NCBI GenBank assembly: GCA_003991915.1
Contig: RQTK01000089.1
Location: 770,382-834,381, forward strand
From: Elysia chlorotica
Taxonomy: Eukaryota; Mollusca; Gastropoda; Plakobranchidae
DNA: 64,000 nucleotides
Direction of reading: 5' to 3'
Shown here piece by piece: positions 58,259 to 64,000 of this stretch. Position numbers and translations under genes: made by a program. Position 1 is the first letter of the stretch; every line of letters starts with the position of its first letter. The notes beneath the pieces are model-generated. The model was not told where the DNA came from and made no database searches. It was given only the letters and a program-made list of their open reading frames with translations.

Positions 58259-59059
58259 GGATGACTGGACGCTTTAGTCTTTCGTAATTGCACGATAAGA
58301 ATGGTTTGGGTCATAAGACAAAACAAAAAGCCACTAAACATGGTCTTCTTCTTCTTCATGTTCAAGGACTGTTTCAGGTATCGGTGATCCCGGCCTTCCA
58401 TTCCTCTCTGTCATTAGTTTTGCGGGTGAGTTTACTGTGGCTGTTGAGACTGTGTATTTTGTACTTTGTCTTCCTCTGCCTTTGGTACCACAAATATTTC
58501 CGCAGAAAATTTGCTTTTTTAGTTCAGTAGCTCTGTTTTCAATTATATGCTCAAAAGTATAGTTGTCTCACATGTATATGTTTAACTTCTTTTTAGCCAT
58601 ACTATTCTCATAATTCTTATGATAATGGTATTCATATAATTTTTCTGATAATAAAAGAAGAATTATAGGATTACCATTGATTGAAAAGAAGTTAAACAAA
58701 TTTTAATATGTACAGGAAATGGCCGGGTACAAAAGATATACATTTTCCGCTGCTTCAAGTTTTACTTCGAGGTCTTTAGTCAGCGTGTAGCATCTACATC
58801 CTGAACATGTGTAGGCTTTCAGCGAGTCGGTTTTGGTGCGGAGTCATATAATTATTTTATTTGTTAAAGATGGTTCTAATATTGTTGAATGTGTCTTTGG
58901 ACAAAGCGATTCCTTTCAAACATGGCCATTAAGTTCTAAAACTGGAGGCCTTGATAAATTGGAAAACGCACGATAATAACTGAAAGATAGATCTAGCTCA
59001 GGCGACAATGAGCTGTTGATAAATGAGTCTGAGACTGGAGTCTAAACTGAATGGACCCA

Positions 59060-59135
59060 GGTAACTCAGCAAGTATTGCTCTAGAATGATGGACAGGAGG
59101 TCTACTGTTCAAACTCAAGCTGATGTATCAGACAA
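59060..59135 (+). mobile_element. tRNA-like SINE head, diverged
   Basis: An A-box-like aggtaactcagcaagtattg and a B-box-like ctgttcaaactcaagc have tRNA-like spacing. Another weaker unit may lie at about 59185-59255 (gaggctcgaatcccaac). Confidence 0.45.
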
Positions 59136-59644
59136 TCGAAATAGTACGGGCTTTGATTATCAAGGACTCGAGAAAAAAGCAGCGTCAGATAAGCCAAGAG
59201 TCAGCGCTCAAGAATGGAAATGAGGCTCGAGGCTCGAATCCCAACAACCTCTGCCTTGGAATAGGACTCTAGACAAACTTATAGGACCTAGAATCAAACC
59301 AGAGTTTGCTAAACCCACATAAATAAAACATTTTACTGTATAAAAAAGCGGGGGTGATAAATATCGTGACTTTTCAATTGATCTTAAGAGCAGTGGTTTC
59401 CACCAGGACGCGCCCTGATGGGTACAGGGAAGAAACTCGACGTTTCACAATTCTTCTATTAAAATTGATTGAGTTACGTCCCTTCAAACGTTAAGGTTCT
59501 AAGTGCGCTTAACAATAATTATAGTGAATGAATATCATTTTATTAGCACAAAAGTAGAGATTTTAATCTCTTCGTAGTCTTCGTCTCTTCCTCCTCTTCC
59601 TTCACTCGAAGTCCATCCAATGAAAAAGTGACCATATTTAGTTC

Positions 59645-60745
59645 CAACTAGGTGCGCCTCCATTTTAAAAGTAGCGGTACATTAGTAGAGTGGAAACATT
59701 TACTGTAATCAATGAACGAAACATAAAGTTTTCTGTCCTTTTCAATCTGTTTCATTATCATGATATAGAGGGTAAATGTATGACCAATGTTAGAGTAACC
59801 TTTTTCTAAAATCTATTTGTTCTTCTGGAATAATTACTTTGAGATTAAATTTACTTAAGAGGTTAATGAAATAGTTCTACAATTATTGCATGTGTTTGTA
59901 TCACATATTTGGATATAGGCACAATAACGGTTTTAGTGCAATTCGCGGGAATATTGCCACAGTAAAAAATGTTTTGAAATGCAACCCATAGGAGTGATTT
60001 AATGTGGCTTTTACTGCATTTCAACATTTCGTTGAGGATTTGATCAGATCCCGGAGATTTTCCAGCTTTATCCCAATCTATGGCCACCTTACTGCAGATA
60101 TCCTCTATAATTATCTTTGTTTAGATAATCAATATACGTTTCTATATCAGGGATAAATGAAGTTGGCACTTCTAAGCAGATTGGTGGCTCTGTGTTAATT
60201 GGAAAATGCCTTTAAAGAAAGTATCAATCTTAATATTGTTTTGAGTAACTTTCCTAGGCAGTATTGACTTCACTTCTCGCCAAAAATTGGATGCGTTTTT
60301 CAAGTTTTTAAATATAGAGGTGATCTTATTAGACGAGTAAAGGTATTTTTTTCTTTTTCAAAAGAGTCTTTTAATCAGCTTTGAGTGTTATTGCATTGTA
60401 CATAGTTAAGTTCATAGAGCTGGTTTAGTGTTTTACGATACTTACGTCGATATTTCCTGTCTCTTTTCTTACTCACAAGGCAACCCTTATGAAATCAATT
60501 TGAAATTTTAAGTCAGTTTCCACGACTATTTCTTATAGTTTTGTTCATTGAACGGGCGCAATCGCAAAGGGCAGTAAGGTCATCAGCAAGGTCTAAATAA
60601 TTATTTGTGTCTACTAGTTTGGTTGGGTTCTCTAAAGTTGCTTGTCGTAACGGAGATGTTAACTCTGTGATAAAGTCATGGGTTTTTTTTCCTGATCCCA
60701 CACTATTTTTCACGTTTTCTGAAAGCCTGACTCGTATCACAAGAT
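59645..60745 (-). mobile_element. Degenerate non-LTR retrotransposon (LINE) body: linker and N-terminal reverse transcriptase
   Basis: Read on the minus strand, this gives the start of a LINE pol body broken by frameshifts and stops. In 5'-3' element order there is a linker with NASNFWREVKSILPRK (about 60300-60240). Next comes an RT entry block with GKSPGSDQILNEMLK and GNIPANCTKTVIVPISK (60087-59900). Last is a block with GYSNIGHTFTL and VSFIDYSKCFHS (about 59800-59670), matching the catalytic FxDxxKAFD region with the downstream residues changed. The catalytic FADD box and 3' end are absent. Motif style suggests the Jockey/CR1 superfamily. It is non-functional. Confidence 0.8.
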
Positions 60746-60855
60746 ATTAGCTTAAAAATTAGACTTTGGCTCGTGCCAAGAATCAATAATTGTGTACCTC
60801 TATATTGCACAACGCTTTGTAGTATAACAATCATTCAGACACACAGAAATATTCA

Positions 60856-60975
<120 letters not shown>

Positions 60976-61154
60976 AGATTAAATTGATTAAAACATAACC
61001 ATGGGGTATGAAAAAGAAAGGGGAACGATCCAAGGAAGATAATAAAAAAGTAGACTTTGCAGATACAGTAACAGGTTAATGCCCGTGACATACTGTTCAT
61101 TGGGAAACTACTCCGTATAAAGGGAGATAATCCACACACACACAAAAAACAAGC

Positions 61155-61412
61155 TGTGGAGCGAACCAGCTCAAGTGGTAGAGCGTTTGCCATTAGATCA
61201 GGAGGTCCGCGGATCTAACCCCACGATCGGCAGATTTATATGTCCGATTTTCGTCCCCTGTAACTGGCTGGGTTGGTGTCAGTATAAAGTGACTGGCTGA
61301 GACAGGAGTCAAGGTATCCCCGTCCTGTCTCGTGAGGGGCAGTACATATAAATTGCCAGACGTATAGGACCCTTCAGGGGAACGTAGGAGACGTTAAACC
61401 CGCAGAGAGGGA
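61155..61412 (+). mobile_element. Full-length SINE, plus strand
   Basis: The head is complete: A-box-like ctcaagtggtagagcgtttg and B-box-like cggatctaaccccacgatcg. The family line ggctgggttggtgtcagtat follows, then tgactggctgagacaggag, tcctgtctcgtgaggggc, aattgccagacgt and agacgttaaacccgc. It is a good reference copy for the family layout. Confidence 0.88.
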
Positions 61413-61904
61413 GATAACTCTTTCTCCCTCGCTCTAAAGAGAACAAAAACAAGCAGGGAGTGAAGTGGTACAGCTTTGACCCTCCGCCATATAGACACTC
61501 TCAGGTTAGCCAGCCCAACAATACCACAGTTAAAGGTACCTAACGCTTGTACATCTGAGGACTTTGCACTAATTATAAAACTTCCAAAAAAGCTTCCCTG
61601 CCAGCTGCCAATCACCAAAGTGAGTCGGTGTTTTATGAGATGAACCACAAGGCATAAATGTCGATGAGGCGTGTACCATCATAGTATATGGACCTTGGCC
61701 GTTTTACGAGTGTGATCTGTTTCGCTCTGGTCTGTTGGGGAGGAAATGAAAATATTTCAGAGAATATTCCCCCCATATAGATATGCTATATTTATGTATA
61801 TGTCAAAGATTGTTTCATTTTAAAAGATGAAAACCACCCTCTTTATAGCCAATTAAGCGTTTCTGAGCACTTAAGAGCTTTACAATGTAACTTCAAATGT
61901 GCAA

Positions 61905-62055
61905 AAAAACTGTTGCGGTTATGAGTATTGATATTTGTAATTACTCATGTTATAAATGTCTAGAATGTTTTGTTTTGCTGCATAACAGACCACCAATTGT
62001 ATCTTTAAAGAACAATAAAGTTATATGTTATCTTTTCTTATCTTATATTATCATA
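61905..62055 (+). mobile_element. Second copy of the (TTATC)n-tailed LINE 3' end
   Basis: This is homologous to 47598-47740, with the same ordered landmarks ending in aataaagttatatgttatc and further imperfect TTATC units. As at the other locus, RT-like coding sequence in the same orientation follows shortly downstream. Confidence 0.6.
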
Positions 62056-62084
62056 TTTTAATTAACTTTACCCTGCATTCAGAG

Positions 62085-62345
62085 CCTTGTTTACTTGAAT
62101 ACATGAAACGTTCGTATTAAAAAACATTCCAATATGCCCCTCAAAACTACAAATGAAACTTGAAAATCCCGATACCTTTAAATATCTTGGTCTGACGTGG
62201 CTATAATAAATTAATTTAGCGATGCCACACTGACATCATCATGTAATAAACAAAAAGCCGGCTATTCTCTCTTAAGAAGTTGGAACACGTTCATTGTACC
62301 TAAAAGTCTTGTGCATGGTTCAGGTGATGTCATACAGTTAGACAT
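62085..62345 (+). mobile_element. Heavily decayed LINE reverse-transcriptase thumb fragment
   Basis: One frame gives NPDTFKYLGLTWL. After a frameshift the next frame gives RCHTDIIM, two stops, then TKSRLFSLKKLEHV. This parallels YKYMYLGVTLDNKLNW and RLYLLRKLNSF in the RT fragment at 47930-48465. Frameshifts and stops show it is a pseudogene relic. Confidence 0.5.
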
Positions 62346-62398
62346 TGCTGGTATGAGGTTTGTGTGTCTGCGATGTTTGTATGTGTGGGTGTGATCAC

Positions 62399-62432
62399 GT
62401 GTGTGTGTGTGTGTGTGTGCGTGTGTGTGTAT
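62399..62432 (+). repeat. (GT)n microsatellite
   Basis: Near-perfect GT dinucleotides, a few bases after another GTGT-rich stretch at 62360-62395. Confidence 0.93.
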
Positions 62433-62439
62433 TAGTGGA

Positions 62440-63470
62440 TAGGAAGGCTCATTGGAGTGATGCTCTGTTTATTCAAGGGGATTAGTGGGGAAGACTGATG
62501 GAGTTTTCAACCTTAGTTACATTATTAAATGGAAGTTGAGGTGTACTTGTAGTGTTATAAAGATGAGTATGTAATGTCGAGATTAATTGCGAAAATCTTA
62601 TTCGACATTTCTAGTTGATTTTTTAAAGAAAGCCGTTACTATCGGTTGTGAAAAATATTTCCTCCTTTTTTCACTTGGGTTTTCAAGGATAAATTTGCTT
62701 GGTCGCCAGTGAAGACTGTATTACCTTACATCTTCACTATCGCCATGGCGCCGTAACTGCCAGGGCTGTAGACACCCTGTGCTGACTCGAGCCAAAATAC
62801 AAGTTGTTGCCGTGTGTTAGTTGTCATATTAAGGCACACAAGTTTAATAAGACAATGAACATTACTTTGCTTGTTGGAGTAGGATTTGTATTTTCATATG
62901 AAGCATTGGCTTCTCTGTGCCTCTCTGAGCTCATGTTTGTGTTATTGTTGTGTAACAGGAAGGAAGAGTAATTTTTAATAGAAATGAAAGTACGACTGCA
63001 ACTAGTGCAAATATGGTAGGTGACACATGGGAAATAATTAAATTAATAATGGGTTTGAACAATTTCGGAGTTATTACTTCCCTTACATAGAGTAACTAAT
63101 TTAGTATAGTACCGATGGTCTAACAAAAGTATTTGCAGAAACAAAACAAAACAAAAATAGATGGGTGTAAATAGTAAATATAAAGTATATATCAAGACGG
63201 ATGAAATCCGAATCAAACTCAGCAGCTCTAGGCCTAAATCTGGATAATCTAGATAATCAGTTGTGTCGTGGATATAGTTCTTTCACGCATGTGTGAGAAT
63301 GAAAATGTATTACTGATACAGTGCACCATTACAACATTGGATTTATTATGAGAGTCATCTATTCATTTTTGTGTCTGAAGAATTTTTGTAATATTTATGA
63401 TCAAAATACAACTGCAACCATAAGACGTTTTGTTCGCTATATTCGGTCCAAATGATGAGCCTCCACTCCG
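62440..63470. other. Interval without recognisable gene
   Basis: No SINE core or LINE motif is seen in this AT-rich stretch. An (AAAAC)n-like tract follows at about 63475-63550, and the minus-strand Phe/Val/Cys frames there reflect it. Confidence 0.5.
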
Positions 63471-63589
63471 ACCAAAAACAAAACAAAAACCAAAAAAAAC
63501 AAAAACAAAAACAAAAACAACAACAACAAACAAACAAAACAAAAACAAAAAAAAATGATACAAAACGCACTTTTCTTCTTTTATTGAAA

Positions 63590-63745
63590 GTTAAGTTGGT
63601 TGCTCTACGCCCAACGTCAGCATTAATATAGGATACATTGTGGATGAGCCTAGAGACTGATATCTGACAATTTCATGTACTGTCACACATTAGATATCGT
63701 TGGGAGACTTGGACTCCTGTATTTCGTCGAGTTATTGTGTTGGTT
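63590..63745 (-). mobile_element. SINE, diverged minus-strand copy
   Basis: Pieces in tail-to-core order: gctctacgcccaacgtcagc, ataggatacattgtggatg, gatatctgacaatttcatg, tgtcacacattagatatcg and ttggactcctgtatttcg. The copy is more mutated than its neighbour. Confidence 0.65.
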
Positions 63746-63759
63746 CGAATTCCAATGTC

Positions 63760-63988
63760 AAAACTATTTAAACTATGTGGTGGACGGTCCCAGACTGACG
63801 TCTGACAATTTTTTGTGCTACCACACACGAGACAGGGCGGGGTACCATTACTCGTGTCTCAGCCGGTCATATTATACTGACACTGACCCCCATCCCAGTA
63901 GGGAGCGAAATCGCCAAGGCTCGAACCACGGACCTTCTGCGTCGGAAGCCGATGTTCCATCCCAGGGCTACCGCGCCCACCTGAACTC
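63760..63988 (-). mobile_element. SINE, well preserved minus-strand copy with head
   Basis: The copy has gtggtggacggtcccagac, gacgtctgacaattttttg, cacacgagacagggcggg, gtgtctcagccggtcata and ctgacactgacccccatcc. It finishes with the head (aaggctcgaaccacggacc; gcgtcggaagccgatgtt). It ends near the window edge, where another piece (aactcctgtctcag) begins. Confidence 0.85.
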
Positions 63989-64000
63989 CTGTCTCAGATT

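Overview
This 64 kb window looks like intron and intergenic DNA from an animal nuclear genome, most plausibly a mollusc and perhaps a marine gastropod. The evidence is one metazoan-type Sp zinc-finger gene, degenerate LINE remains, many copies of a tRNA-headed SINE whose 3' end reads GGACGTTAAACCAACC, very long (GA)n, (GATA)n, (ATT)n and (GTT)n tracts, and an AT-rich background. The phylum is an inference from general repeat style. The sequence itself does not prove it. Two N runs (15869-16104 and 26868-26903) are assembly gaps, each sitting at a tetranucleotide repeat.

Only one convincing protein-coding gene is visible. It is the large terminal exon of an Sp-family (buttonhead-box plus three C2H2 fingers) transcription factor on the + strand at 40159-42491. 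It is preceded by a splice acceptor and followed by a poly(A) signal. Its first coding exon, including any SP box, is not recognisable here. Two GC-rich blocks (3590-3790 and 27270-27600) carry GC boxes and could be promoters or 5' exons; the second could belong to the Sp gene 12 kb downstream, but that is conjecture. Most other open frames are low-complexity or repeat-driven.

Layout: 0-3 kb has tRNA-like repeat units. 3.4-3.8 kb has a SINE tail and the GC-box cluster. 4.4-7.5 kb has (GA/CT)n tracts. 7.6-9.5 kb is a tandem array of about eight 200-280 bp units with tRNA-like heads. 10.3-15.2 kb has dense SINEs, including an inverted pair, plus a 69 bp satellite at 11.1-11.6 kb. 15.8-27.2 kb is microsatellite-rich with scattered SINEs and a 12 bp tandem repeat at 21.66-21.98 kb. 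27.3-28.3 kb is the candidate promoter and exon. 28.4-31.8 kb is a 3.4 kb minisatellite array of about 43 bp units. 32-39.6 kb is AT-rich with a 0.9 kb tandem duplication. 39.68-39.91 kb is a 23 bp array next to the Sp exon. 43.5-49 kb has a SINE, a LINE 3' tail and an RT fragment. 49.5-52.7 kb has a nested SINE, a 1.2 kb tandem duplication and a 49 bp minisatellite growing from its end. 53-54 kb is a polypurine block. 54.7-58.3 kb is a 1.3 kb duplication containing a 27 bp repeat. 59.6-60.7 kb is a degenerate LINE on the - strand. 61-64 kb has more SINE and LINE pieces.

The most interesting theme is local tandem growth from dispersed elements. A foldback element has become a 69 bp satellite, tRNA-like heads have become a long tandem array, and one end of a segmental duplication has become a 49 bp minisatellite.
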